NCBI GenBank assembly: GCA_963716215.1
Contig: OY970298.1
Coordinates: 2,356,001-2,420,000 of the forward strand
Origin: JACVRW01 sp963716215
Lineage (GTDB): Bacteria > Actinomycetota > Thermoleophilia > Solirubrobacterales > Thermoleophilaceae
DNA length: 64,000 bases
Reading direction: 5' to 3'
Numbering within the stretch: the stretch's first letter is position 1; every line of letters starts with the position of its first letter. A program made the translations under genes and the position numbers. Of the stretch, positions 1 through 8,074 are shown piece by piece. The notes below the pieces were generated by a model, which had not been told where the DNA came from, searched no databases, and saw only the letters and a program-made list of their open reading frames with translations.

Positions 1-1
1 G

Positions 2-181
2 ATGCCCGCCCGCGTGGTTCTCGGTGAGGCCGGGATGCTCGAGGCGCTCGCGTCGCTCGGGCTGCTGGCGATCAGCGTGGCGTTCCTCGTGGTGCTCGGT
101 GCGCGCATCTACGAGGGCGCCATCCTGCGCATGGGTCGGCCGCTGAAGCTGAGTGAGGCCCTGCGCCTCGCGCGAAGTTAG
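2..181 (+). CDS. ABC-2 type transporter permease, C-terminal fragment
   Basis: The window opens inside a reading frame that stops at a TAG ending at 181; 59 residues are visible. They contain one hydrophobic span of about 20 residues, then a cytoplasmic tail with the pattern ARIYEGAILRMGRPLKLSEAL. That tail resembles the C-terminus of NatB/YhaP-like ABC-2 permeases (R-Y..ILR.G..VKL.EAL). The rest of the gene lies upstream, so the start and full domain content are unknown. It would be the membrane half of an exporter. The family call rests on the tail motif alone. Confidence 0.5.
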   Translation: MPARVVLGEAGMLEALASLGLLAISVAFLVVLGARIYEGAILRMGRPLKLSEALRLARS

Positions 182-184
182 ACT
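179..184 (+). promoter_or_regulatory. Predicted -10 box (TAGACT) for the secreted hydrolase
   Basis: TAGACT overlaps the stop codon of the preceding permease and ends 8 nt before the GTG at 193. A -10 at that distance would start transcription at or next to the start codon, giving a leaderless mRNA. No Shine-Dalgarno sequence precedes the GTG, which fits. Inferred from spacing only. Confidence 0.4.
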
Positions 185-192
185 GCCGCGCG

Positions 193-2190
193 GTGAGGAG
201 GGCAGTCCTGATCGTCGCGTTCGGCGCGATCGCGCTCGGCGCCGCCGCGCCCGCCCAGGCGGTCCCGCGGGGCTGCGACCCGCTCGACCCGGCGGCGTGC
301 CTGCTGCCCTGGCCGAACGACCACTTCCGCAAGGACGGCCGGCTGGCCCTCACAAACGCCCAGATGCCGCGCAGCACCGCGGGCAGGCCAATCGCCGCGC
401 GCGACTACAACTGGTCGGACGGCTTCAGTCCAGGCCAGATCCTCGTCACCCTCGTGCCCGGCCTCGACCTCAAGCGCACCGGGGCGGCGCCGGTCACCGA
501 CATCGGCCGCTCGCTCAAGCGCAGGCAGGCGATCGTCGTGATCGACGCCAAGACGGGCAAGCGCCAGCTGCTCTGGTCCGAGCTCAACTCACTGGCCAAG
601 AACCCCCGCAAGCGCACGCTCAACATCCACCCGGGCATCGGGTGGCGCGAGGGGCGGCGCTACATCGTGGCGCTGCGCAACCTCGAGGGAGCCGGCGGAC
701 GCACGATCGAGGCACGGCATGCGTTCCGCGTCTACCGCGATCGCCTGCCGTCGCGGGCGCGCGCGGTCAACCGGCGGCGGGGACACATGGAGGACATCTT
801 CCGCCGCCTCGGCAAGGCGGGGATCCGGCGCGGCAGCCTCTACCTCGCCTGGGACTTCACAGTCTCCAGCGAGCGGGGGCTCACCAAGCGGCTGCTGTCG
901 ATCCGCGACCGGTCGTTCGCCGAGCTGGGGGACCGCAACCTGCGCGACCTCACCGTCGCCGGCGGCGCGCCCGCGTTCACCGTGACGGGGGCACGCGACG
1001 TGCCCGGCATCGGCCGCCGGGTGACCGGCACGGTGGCGGTGCCGTGCTGGCTCGACAACGCCGGCTGCCTGCCCGGCGGCCGCTTCAAGCTCGCCCGCGA
1101 CGGTCTGCCGGTGCGCACCCCCGGAAACGTGCAGCAGGCGCGGTTCGTCTGCATCGTGCCGAACTCGTCCGCGACCACGCCCGCGCGACCGCTGCTGTTC
1201 GGGCACGGCCTCTTCCAGGACGCCTCGGCGGTCGACTCGATCCAGCCGCTCGCGCCGGTCGCGAACGCGGTGATCTGCGGCACCGACTTCTCCGGCATGT
1301 CGAGTGAGGATCTGCAGAACGCGGCCGACGTGTCCGGCGACCTCTCGCGCTTCCCGACGATGGCCGACCGGCTGCAGCAGGGGATTCTCAACTTCATGTT
1401 CCTGGGCAGGCTGATGGTCCACCCACAGGGCCTCTCGTCCAACCCCGAATTCGCAGGGCGCATCGACACGCAACGCCTCTTCTACGCGGGGGCCAGCCTG
1501 GGCGGGATCATCGGCGGCGCGCTGACGTCGGTGGCGCCCGACTTCGACCGCTCTGCGCTGATCGTGCCGGGGCTGCGCTTCAGCCTGCTGCTCACGCGCA
1601 GCACCCAGTTCACGAGCTTCGGCCACATCCTGTACGGCAAGTACACGGATCCGGTCGACCAGTCGCTCGTCAACTCGCTGATCCAGGTGCTCTGGGACCG
1701 CGGCGAGGCGAACGGCTACGTCTACCACATGGTGCGGGACGCCCTGCCGAACACCCCTGTGAAGACCGTCCTGTTGCACGAGGCGTTCGGCGACCACCAG
1801 GTGAGCAACGTGGCGACCGAGACCGAAGCACGGATCATCGGCGCCCGGCTGCGCACACCGGCCCTCGACCCCGGCCGCAGCCGCGACCGGCGCCCGTTCT
1901 ACGGCATTAAGCCGATCCCGAGCTATCCGTGGAAGGGCAACGCGCTGACGGTCTTCGACATCGGCCCGTTGCGCCCGCCGGGCTGCACCGGGGCCGCCTG
2001 CAAGGGCACGCCGCCCGCGCCGATCACGAACACGGCGCCCGAGCTCGGCGTGGACCCGCACGGGGTCACGGCGTTCGAGCTGCCCGCCGTGTTCGAGTTC
2101 ATGGACTTCCTCAAGGTGGGCGGCGCGTTCGTGGACCGCTGCCCCAAGGGCAAGCCGTGCTACGCGGCGGGGTGGACCGGGCCCGGCTAG
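193..2190 (+). CDS. Secreted alpha/beta-hydrolase-fold protein
   Basis: The 665-residue product starts at GTG 193. A short basic N-terminus, a hydrophobic core and an AQA-type cleavage site near residue 24 indicate export by a signal peptide. The middle of the protein has a hydrolase core: PLLFGHGLF (oxyanion-hole type HG) around residue 335 and a nucleophile elbow GASLGG around residue 433. A late histidine in the GDHQVSN segment near residue 530 could complete a Ser-Asp-His triad. Cysteine pairs (GCTGAAC, CPKGKPC) near the C-terminus suit an extracytoplasmic protein. The long N-terminal half has no motif I recognise. A lipase or esterase role is plausible, but the substrate is unknown. It stands alone between the permease and pdxS. 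Confidence 0.65.
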   Translation: MRRAVLIVAFGAIALGAAAPAQAVPRGCDPLDPAACLLPWPNDHFRKDGRLALTNAQMPRSTAGRPIAARDYNWSDGFSPGQILVTLVPGLDLKRTGAAPVTDIGRSLKRRQAIVVIDAKTGKRQLLWSELNSLAKNPRKRTLNIHPGIGWREGRRYIVALRNLEGAGGRTIEARHAFRVYRDRLPSRARAVNRRRGHMEDIFRRLGKAGIRRGSLYLAWDFTVSSERGLTKRLLSIRDRSFAELGDRNLRDLTVAGGAPAFTVTGARDVPGIGRRVTGTVAVPCWLDNAGCLPGGRFKLARDGLPVRTPGNVQQARFVCIVPNSSATTPARPLLFGHGLFQDASAVDSIQPLAPVANAVICGTDFSGMSSEDLQNAADVSGDLSRFPTMADRLQQGILNFMFLGRLMVHPQGLSSNPEFAGRIDTQRLFYAGASLGGIIGGALTSVAPDFDRSALIVPGLRFSLLLTRSTQFTSFGHILYGKYTDPVDQSLVNSLIQVLWDRGEANGYVYHMVRDALPNTPVKTVLLHEAFGDHQVSNVATETEARIIGARLRTPALDPGRSRDRRPFYGIKPIPSYPWKGNALTVFDIGPLRPPGCTGAACKGTPPAPITNTAPELGVDPHGVTAFELPAVFEFMDFLKVGGAFVDRCPKGKPCYAAGWTGPG

Positions 2191-2215
2191 CCGGCTGGTT
2201 ATCCTCCTGAGACTC

Positions 2216-3100
2216 ATGGAGACCGGGACATTTCGAGTCAAGTCCGGGCTGGCCGAGATGCTCAAGGGCGGCGTGATCATGGACGTGGTCGACGCCGACC
2301 AGGCCAAGGTCGCAGAGGACGCCGGCGCGTCCGCGGTGATGGCCCTGGAGCGCGTGCCGGCCGACATCCGCGCGGACGGCGGCGTGGCCCGTATGTCCGA
2401 TCCCACCATGATCACCGGGATCCAGGAGGCCGTCTCGATTCCGGTCATGGCCAAGGCGCGCATCGGCCACTTCGTCGAGGCGCAGGTGCTCGAGGCGCTC
2501 GAGGTGGACTACATCGACGAGTCCGAGGTGCTGACACCCGCCGACGAGGCGCACCACATCGACAAGTGGAAGTTCAAGGTGCCGTTCGTGTGCGGCGCGA
2601 CCAACCTCGGCGAGGCGCTGCGGCGCATCGCGGAGGGCGCCGCGATGATCCGCTCGAAGGGCGAGGCGGGCACCGGCAACGTGGTGGAGGCGGTGCGCCA
2701 CATCCGTCTGATCACCGGCGAGATCCGCCGGCTCGGCTCGCTCGGAGAGATGGAGCTGCCGACCGCCGCCAAGGAGCTGCAGGCGCCGCTCGAGCTGGTG
2801 CGCGACGTGGCCGAGCGCGGTCGCCTGCCGGTCGTCCTGTTCTGCGCCGGCGGCATTGCCACCCCGGCCGACGCGGCGCTGATGATGCAGCTCGGCGCCG
2901 AGGGCAACTTCGTGGGCTCCGGCATCTTCAAGTCGTCCGACCCAGCGGGCCGCGCACGCGCGATCGTCGAGGCCACCACTCACTTCGACGACCCCGAGCG
3001 CGTGGCGGCGGCGTCGCGCGGGCTCGGCGACGCGATGCCGGGCATCGAGATCGGCACCCTCGAGGCCAACGGGGGATTGCTGCAGAAGCGCGGGTGGTAG
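2216..3100 (+). CDS. pdxS: Pyridoxal 5'-phosphate synthase lyase subunit PdxS
   Basis: PdxS is the (beta/alpha)8-barrel subunit that condenses ribose 5-phosphate, glyceraldehyde 3-phosphate and ammonia into PLP. The 294-residue product has the usual length and family sequence: DVVDADQAKVAEDAGASAVM near the N-terminus, the catalytic lysine in MAKARIGH (K80), and the GNVVEAVRH and GIFKSSDP segments of the phosphate-binding barrel. ATG 2216 gives the standard METGTFRVK beginning. A TATCCT box lies 10 nt upstream. The gene overlaps pdxT by 7 nt, so the two synthase subunits are translationally coupled and should be made together. Confidence 0.97.
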   Translation: METGTFRVKSGLAEMLKGGVIMDVVDADQAKVAEDAGASAVMALERVPADIRADGGVARMSDPTMITGIQEAVSIPVMAKARIGHFVEAQVLEALEVDYIDESEVLTPADEAHHIDKWKFKVPFVCGATNLGEALRRIAEGAAMIRSKGEAGTGNVVEAVRHIRLITGEIRRLGSLGEMELPTAAKELQAPLELVRDVAERGRLPVVLFCAGGIATPADAALMMQLGAEGNFVGSGIFKSSDPAGRARAIVEATTHFDDPERVAAASRGLGDAMPGIEIGTLEANGGLLQKRGW

Positions 3101-3651
3101 GTGGGCCGCTCATCGGGGTGCTCGCCCTCCAGGGCGGGTTCGAGGCCCACGTGAAGGCCCTCGAGCAGGTCGGCGCCGACACGCGGATCGTGCGCGTGCC
3201 CGCTGATCTCGACGGTCTCGACGGGCTGGTGATCCCGGGCGGCGAGAGCACGACGATGACGCTCGGCATCGAGCGCGAGCAGCTGGCTGAGCCGCTGCGC
3301 GAGTTCGTGCGCAGCGGGCGCCCGACGCTCGGCACCTGCGCCGGGCTGATCATGCTCGACCGCAACCACCTCGGCCTGCTCGACGTGAGCGTGCGCCGCA
3401 ATGCCTTCGGCCGCCAGATCGGCTCCTTCGAGGCCGAGCTCGCCTTCGAGGGGGCGCCGCTGCACGCGGTCTTCATCCGGGCGCCCTGGGTCGAGGAGCA
3501 CGGCGACGACGTGGAGGTGCTGGCCGAGGTCGACGGCCACCCGGTGGCGGTGCGGCAGGGCAACGTGCTGGCCGTCGCGTTCCACCCCGAGCTGACCGAC
3601 GAGCGGCGCCTTCACCAATGGCTGCTCGACCACGCGGGGGTGGCCGCATGA
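3094..3651 (+). CDS. pdxT: Pyridoxal 5'-phosphate synthase glutaminase subunit PdxT
   Basis: PdxT hydrolyses glutamine and passes ammonia to PdxS. The 185-residue product is a class I glutamine amidotransferase: IGVLALQGGFEAH at the N-terminus, IPGGES around residue 48, the nucleophile cysteine in GTCAGL (C82), and the FHPE His-Glu pair near the end. The only in-frame start that keeps the first beta strand is GTG 3094, inside the pdxS stop region, giving a 7-nt overlap. Its TGA overlaps the ATG of the next gene as ATGA, which puts the downstream aminopeptidase in the same transcript. Confidence 0.96.
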   Translation: MVGGPLIGVLALQGGFEAHVKALEQVGADTRIVRVPADLDGLDGLVIPGGESTTMTLGIEREQLAEPLREFVRSGRPTLGTCAGLIMLDRNHLGLLDVSVRRNAFGRQIGSFEAELAFEGAPLHAVFIRAPWVEEHGDDVEVLAEVDGHPVAVRQGNVLAVAFHPELTDERRLHQWLLDHAGVAA

Positions 3652-4751
3652 GGGACAGCCGCGCGGAGGCGCTCGCCCAGATCTTGGTGCGCTACTCGAC
3701 CCGGGTCGGCAAGGGCGACGTGTGCGTGATCCAGTCGACCACGGCGGCGGAGGTGCTGGTCCAGGCCGTCTACGAGGAGGTGCTCAGCGCCGGCGGGCTG
3801 CCGATCCTCCAGCTGGCGACCGAGGGCGCTCAGGCGGCCTTCTTCGACATGGCCAGCGACGAGCAGTTGGACTGGATCCCGCCGACGTCCGAGTGGGTGG
3901 CCGAGAACGCCGACGCCCGCATCGCGATCATGGCCGACGTCAACGCCCGCGAGCTGTCGCAGACCGACCCGAAGAAGCAGGCGCGCGTGTCGCGCGCGCG
4001 CCAGGGCCTGATGGAGACGTCGATGCGGCGGTCGGCCGCCGGCGAGTACCGCTGGGCGCTGACGCTGTTTCCCACGCACGCGTACGCGAGCGAGGCGGGC
4101 ATGTCGCTGCGCGACTACGAGGACTTCTACTACGCCGCCTGCCTGGCCACCGACGGCGAGCCTGTCACGGCGTGGGAGCGCCAGTCGGACCAGGTGAAGC
4201 GCCTGGCCGGGTGGATCGAGGGCAAGGAGGAGGTGCGGGTCACGGCGCCCGGAACCGACATCACGCTCGGCGTGGCCGGCCGCCACTGGATCCCGTGCGT
4301 CGGCGAGCACAACATGCCCGACGGCGAGTTCTTCACGGGGCCGGTCGAGGACTCGGTGAACGGCGAGATCACGTTCTCGTTCCCGGCCAGCTACGGCGGC
4401 CGCACGGTGTCCGGGGTCCACTTCCGCTTCGAGGACGGCAAGGTGGTGGACGCGGGCGCCGAGCAGGGCGAGGAGTTCCTGCTCGAGATGCTCGACACCG
4501 ACGAGGGCGCCCGCCGCCTGGGCGAGATCGGCATCGGCACGAACTACGGGATCGCCACCGGCACCAAGGAGATCCTGCTCGACGAGAAGATCGGTGGGAC
4601 GGTGCACATGGCGATCGGCATGAGCTATCCCGAGACCGGCGGCACGAACAACTCGGCCGTCCACTGGGACATGGTCTGCGACCTGCGCGGCGGCGGTGCG
4701 CTGGTGGTGGACGGCGTCGAGCTGCAGCGCGACGGCGCGTTCAAGGTCTAG
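3648..4751 (+). CDS. M29-family aminopeptidase (AmpS/AmpT type)
   Basis: The 367-residue product matches thermophilic-type M29 metallo-aminopeptidases, which remove N-terminal residues using two metal ions. Recognisable segments are the late metal-binding region GEIGIGTNYGI followed by LLDEKIGGTVHMAIG (Glu and His ligands), the NNSAVHWDMV motif and the EDSVNGEITF segment before them. ATG 3648 overlaps the pdxT stop by ATGA, so it appears to be the third gene of a pdxST operon. Nothing obvious ties it to vitamin B6 beyond coupling. Its stop shares a CTAG palindrome with the stop of the opposing diguanylate cyclase gene. Confidence 0.9.
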   Translation: MRDSRAEALAQILVRYSTRVGKGDVCVIQSTTAAEVLVQAVYEEVLSAGGLPILQLATEGAQAAFFDMASDEQLDWIPPTSEWVAENADARIAIMADVNARELSQTDPKKQARVSRARQGLMETSMRRSAAGEYRWALTLFPTHAYASEAGMSLRDYEDFYYAACLATDGEPVTAWERQSDQVKRLAGWIEGKEEVRVTAPGTDITLGVAGRHWIPCVGEHNMPDGEFFTGPVEDSVNGEITFSFPASYGGRTVSGVHFRFEDGKVVDAGAEQGEEFLLEMLDTDEGARRLGEIGIGTNYGIATGTKEILLDEKIGGTVHMAIGMSYPETGGTNNSAVHWDMVCDLRGGGALVVDGVELQRDGAFKV

Positions 4752-5785
4752 ACGGCGACCTTCGCCTCGCGCTTGCGCGCCAGCAGCCGCTGGTCGGCGC
4801 GGTTCAGCAGGCTCGCCCCGTCGCCGGCGTCCGCCGGCGCTGCGGCCCAGGCGAACGTGACGCCGACGCGGTCGAGCCCGTCCGGCATCGGCGCGGACTC
4901 GATCTGCTCGGCGAGGGCGGTCACCAGTCGCTCGGCACCCCGCGCGTCGCACCCCGGCGCGACGACGGCGAACTCGTCGCCGCCGATGCGGGCGAGGCAG
5001 TCGCCCTGGCGGACCACGCTCTGCGCGGCTCCGGCGACCTTGCGAAGCACGCTGTCGCCGACCGGATGGCCGCGCTCGTCGTTGATCGCCTTGAACTTGT
5101 CGAGGTCGAAGAGGACGAGGGTGAACCGCTGCTCGCGCTCCTCGGCACGTGCCAGCGCATGGTCGAACCCGCGCCGGTTGGACACGCCCGTCAGCGGGTC
5201 GAGCTCGGCGAAGGTGCGCTGCCGCACCTCGGCGCGGACGAGGCGCCGCTTGAGGATCTGCATCGCGATCGTCTGACCCACGACCGCCACCGAGAACGCG
5301 AACGCCTTCGCCGGGAACGCGACGTCGACCGCGTCCGGGTCGTAGACCAGCGGGCTGGCGTAGGTGGCTAGGAAGATCGCGACGAGCGGCCATGCGAGCC
5401 GGGGCGGGAAGAACCAGGCGATGAAGAGAGCCGTGAACAGCAGCACCGGCAGCAGGTAGCTGCTCGCGCCGCCGGTGACCCAAACCGCCACGCCCACGAC
5501 GGGAAGGGTGAGGATCGTGACGACCGCGCGGGTCTGGATCGACATCGTCACGCGGCGCAGCCCGAGGACGACCGACACGAGACCCCAGGCGATGGCGAAG
5601 AGGGCAAGGGCCAGCACCCATCCGAGATGATCGTGGGGGGTACCCGGCAGGGCCTGCATGATCAGGCCCGTGACGCCGGTGGCCACCCACATCAGCCCCG
5701 AGGTGAGATCCGGCAGCGGGCCGTCGTCGTACGGGTCGCCGTCTCGGTGCAGGGGGCGATCGAAGGTCAACAGGGCAGGCCGCAT
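4748..5785 (-). CDS. Membrane-bound diguanylate cyclase (GGDEF domain)
   Basis: The 345-residue protein has about six hydrophobic helices in residues 30-170 and then a C-terminal GGDEF domain that makes cyclic di-GMP from two GTP. The domain opens with DPLTGVSNRRGFD, has FDLDKFKAIND, and carries an intact active-site RIGGDEF at residues 266-272. An RQGD four-residue motif sits exactly five residues before GGDEF, the position of the allosteric inhibitory I-site, so product feedback is expected. ATG 5785 begins MRPALLTF; longer in-frame extensions upstream run into yebC and look non-coding. It is convergent with the M29 gene and divergent from yebC. The N-terminal membrane region looks like a sensor of unknown signal. 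Confidence 0.9.
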   Translation of the reverse strand: MRPALLTFDRPLHRDGDPYDDGPLPDLTSGLMWVATGVTGLIMQALPGTPHDHLGWVLALALFAIAWGLVSVVLGLRRVTMSIQTRAVVTILTLPVVGVAVWVTGGASSYLLPVLLFTALFIAWFFPPRLAWPLVAIFLATYASPLVYDPDAVDVAFPAKAFAFSVAVVGQTIAMQILKRRLVRAEVRQRTFAELDPLTGVSNRRGFDHALARAEEREQRFTLVLFDLDKFKAINDERGHPVGDSVLRKVAGAAQSVVRQGDCLARIGGDEFAVVAPGCDARGAERLVTALAEQIESAPMPDGLDRVGVTFAWAAAPADAGDGASLLNRADQRLLARKREAKVAV

Positions 5786-5831
5786 CGCTTCTGAATGGAT
5801 CGGCTTCAGGTGGCGAAGCTTGAGCCCTGAG

Positions 5832-5837
5832 TAGGCT
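5832..5837 (+). promoter_or_regulatory. Predicted -10 box (TAGGCT) of yebC
   Basis: TAGGCT ends 8 nt before the yebC ATG at 5846. The spacing would give a leaderless or nearly leaderless transcript. The same hexamer occurs at a similar distance before manB and the GMC oxidoreductase gene. Confidence 0.4.
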
Positions 5838-5845
5838 TGCCGGGT

Positions 5846-6598
5846 ATGGCCGGTCACTCCAAATGGGCGTCGATCAAGCACAAGAAGAAGGCCGTCGACG
5901 CCAAGCGCGGCGCGCTGTTCACGAAGCTCACGCGCGCGATCACCGTGGCCGCCCGTGAGGGCGGGGGAGACCCCGAGGGCAACCCCGCGCTGGCGCTTGC
6001 GATCCAGAAGGCGAAGGACGCCTCGATGCCCAAGGACAACATCGAGCGGGCGGTCGCGAAGGGCACCGGCGCCGACGCCGACGCCGACGCCTACGAGGCG
6101 GTCCTCTACGAGGGCTACGGGCCCGGCGGCGTGGCGATCCTGGTCGAGGCGCTGACCGACAACCGCAACCGCACCGGGTCCGAGGTGCGGCACACCTTCA
6201 CCAAGCACGGCGGCAATCTCGGCGAGCCGGGCTCGGTGGCCTGGACGTTCGAGAAGAAGGGCGAGATCGTGGTGGACGGCGGCCGCTACTCCGAGGACGA
6301 CCTGCTCGCGGCGATCGACGCCGGGGCCGAGGACGTGGCGCTCGATGGCGACGTCTGGGAGGTCGTGACCGGTCCCACCGACCTCCAGAACGTGCGCGAG
6401 GCACTCGCGGCTGAGGGCGTGGAGATCGAGTCGGCCGAGCTGGTGCAGCGCCCGACCACCCGCACGCCCGTCGAGGAGGACCGGGTGCGCACGCTGATGA
6501 ACCTGATCGAGGCGCTCGAGGACAACGACGACGTGCAGGGTGTGCACGCCAACTTCGACGTCGACGCCGAAGTGCTCGAGCGCGTCGCGGCCGCCTGA
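5846..6598 (+). CDS. yebC: YebC/PmpR-family DNA-binding regulatory or translation protein
   Basis: The 250-residue cytoplasmic protein has all the hallmarks of the family: the MAGHSKWASIKHKK start, the GNPALALAIQKAKDASMPKDNIERA helix region, YEGYGPGGVAILVEALTDNRNRT and a C-terminal NDDVQGVHANFD. Members have been described as transcription factors and, more recently, as factors that help ribosomes through proline-rich stretches. ATG 5846 gives the conserved N-terminus; an upstream TTG at 5837 adds only three residues. YebC commonly sits next to ruvCAB, as it does here. Confidence 0.96.
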   Translation: MAGHSKWASIKHKKKAVDAKRGALFTKLTRAITVAAREGGGDPEGNPALALAIQKAKDASMPKDNIERAVAKGTGADADADAYEAVLYEGYGPGGVAILVEALTDNRNRTGSEVRHTFTKHGGNLGEPGSVAWTFEKKGEIVVDGGRYSEDDLLAAIDAGAEDVALDGDVWEVVTGPTDLQNVREALAAEGVEIESAELVQRPTTRTPVEEDRVRTLMNLIEALEDNDDVQGVHANFDVDAEVLERVAAA

Positions 6599-6949
6599 GT
6601 GGGCGCGCGCTACGGCACCGCGTTGTTCTGGATCGTTGCGGGGATCATGCACTTCGCGATCCCGCGCCAGTACCAGGCGATCGTCCCGTCCGCGTTTGCG
6701 CGCTGGCGGCGCGAGCTGGTCGTGGCGAGCGGCGTGGCAGAGATCGCCGGCGGGCTGGCTGTGCTGCCGGACCGCACGCGCCGCGGCGCGCGGTGGTGGC
6801 TGCTCGCCACGCTGGCCGCCGTCTATCCGGCCAACGTCAACATGGCGATCAACTCCCAAGACTTCCCCAAGATTTCGCCGGCCGTGCTGTGGGCGCGGCT
6901 GCCGCTGCAGTTCGTGTGCGGCTGGTTCACCTGGCGCGGCACGCGCTAG
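6599..6949 (+). CDS. Small DoxX-like membrane protein
   Basis: The 116-residue product has three or four hydrophobic helices (ALFWIVAGIMHFAIP, LVVASGVAEIAGGLAVLP, WLLATLAAVYPANVNMAI). The VAGIMHF...P and SGVAEIAGGL patterns are typical of small DoxX-like integral membrane proteins. GTG 6599 follows the yebC TGA without a gap. Function is unknown; relatives are loosely linked to redox or quinone processes. It sits between yebC and ruvC on the same strand, so it is probably co-transcribed with them. Confidence 0.7.
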   Translation: MGARYGTALFWIVAGIMHFAIPRQYQAIVPSAFARWRRELVVASGVAEIAGGLAVLPDRTRRGARWWLLATLAAVYPANVNMAINSQDFPKISPAVLWARLPLQFVCGWFTWRGTR

Positions 6950-6993
6950 TTCGCTGGAGGCGTCCGCCGCCGGACGCAGAATCTCTCCTATTG

Positions 6994-7482
6994 GTGATCG
7001 TCCTCGGCATCGACCCGGGCACCGCGAACACGGGCTACGGGGTGGTTGTCTCGCGCGGCAGCACGCTCGCGGCGCTCGACGGCGGCGTGATCGAGACGCG
7101 CGCCGGCGCCCCGATCGAGCGCCGGCTCGCCGAGATCCACGCGCGGGTGTGCGACCTGATCGCGGAGCACCGGCCGGCGGCACTCGCGATCGAGGATCTC
7201 TACTTCGGTCGCAACGCGCATTCGGCCTTCGCGGTCGGTCAGGCGCGCGGCGTGGTGATGCTGGCCGCCGGCATGGCCGGCGTGCCCTGCTTCTCCTACA
7301 CGCCGCAGGCGGTCAAGCAGGCGGTGTGCGGCTCGGGCTCCGCGGCCAAGGAGCAGGTGCAGCGCATGGTGGGCGCCCTGCTCTCGCTGACGGAGCCGCC
7401 AGAGCCCGACCACGCGGCCGACGCCCTGGCCGTCGCCATCTGCCACGCACACGGCGCGCCGCTGCAGCAGGCGCTGGCGTGA
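6994..7482 (+). CDS. ruvC: Holliday junction endonuclease RuvC
   Basis: RuvC resolves Holliday junctions by symmetrical nicking. The 162-residue product begins VLGIDPGTANTGYG, with the first catalytic aspartate in GIDPG. It has the second acidic position in LAIEDLYFGRN and the paired C-terminal aspartates in PDHAADALAVA. GTG 6994 gives the expected MIVLGIDPG start; TTG 6991 is an alternative one codon upstream. It begins a ruvC-ruvA-ruvB cluster with a 13-nt gap to ruvA. Confidence 0.96.
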   Translation: MIVLGIDPGTANTGYGVVVSRGSTLAALDGGVIETRAGAPIERRLAEIHARVCDLIAEHRPAALAIEDLYFGRNAHSAFAVGQARGVVMLAAGMAGVPCFSYTPQAVKQAVCGSGSAAKEQVQRMVGALLSLTEPPEPDHAADALAVAICHAHGAPLQQALA

Positions 7483-7495
7483 GAGGCTTCGGCGC

Positions 7496-8074
7496 GTGAT
7501 CGCCTCCGTTCGCGGTGAGGTGCTGTCCCGGCTCGGCGGCGAGATCGTCATCGAGGCGGGCGGCATCGGCTACAAGCTGGCCGTCTCCTCCGAGACGCTC
7601 GCCTCGGTGCCCGCGGCGGGTGAGCAGGCTCGCCTGTTCGCCCACCTGGTGCTGCGCGACGACGCCATGCACCTTTTCGGCTTCGCCAGCCAGTCCGAGC
7701 GCGAGCTGTTCCTGATGCTGATCGGTGTGCAGTCGGTCGGGCCCAAGGTTGCGCTGGCGGTGCTCTCCGGCGGCACTCCGCGCGAGCTGCTGAACGCGAT
7801 CGCCTCCGGAGACACCGCGCGCTTCCAGGCCGTGCCCGGAATCGGCAAGCGCACGGCGGAGCGGATCATCGTGGAGCTGCGCGAGAAGGTGGCGGGCAAG
7901 GTCAGCGACGAGATCGTGGTGCGCCACACGCCCAGCGACGACCCGCGCACGCTCGCGCGCGAGGGGCTGCTCGGGCTCGGCTTCACCCCGCAGGAGGCGG
8001 ACGCGATGCTCGACGCCGCGGCCGGCGACACCCCCGAGGCCCTGATCTCCGAGGCGCTCAAGGCGGCGCGATGA
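7496..8074 (+). CDS. ruvA: Holliday junction branch migration protein RuvA
   Basis: RuvA forms the tetramer that holds the four-way junction and recruits RuvB. The 192-residue product begins MIASVRGEVLSRLGGEIVIE, the usual OB-fold start. It has the helix-hairpin-helix segments LIGVQSVGPKVALAVLS and FQAVPGIGKRTAERIIVELREK, and the C-terminal UBA-like domain (REGLLGLGFTPQEADAML) that contacts RuvB. GTG 7496 is the start. Its stop overlaps ruvB by ATGA. Confidence 0.97.
   Translation: MIASVRGEVLSRLGGEIVIEAGGIGYKLAVSSETLASVPAAGEQARLFAHLVLRDDAMHLFGFASQSERELFLMLIGVQSVGPKVALAVLSGGTPRELLNAIASGDTARFQAVPGIGKRTAERIIVELREKVAGKVSDEIVVRHTPSDDPRTLAREGLLGLGFTPQEADAMLDAAAGDTPEALISEALKAAR

Noticed and set aside
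589..2463. A 624-codon minus-strand open frame opposite the secreted hydrolase and pdxS
   Set aside because: No motif, low-complexity Arg/His/Ala composition, and the plus strand holds a signal peptide protein and PdxS.
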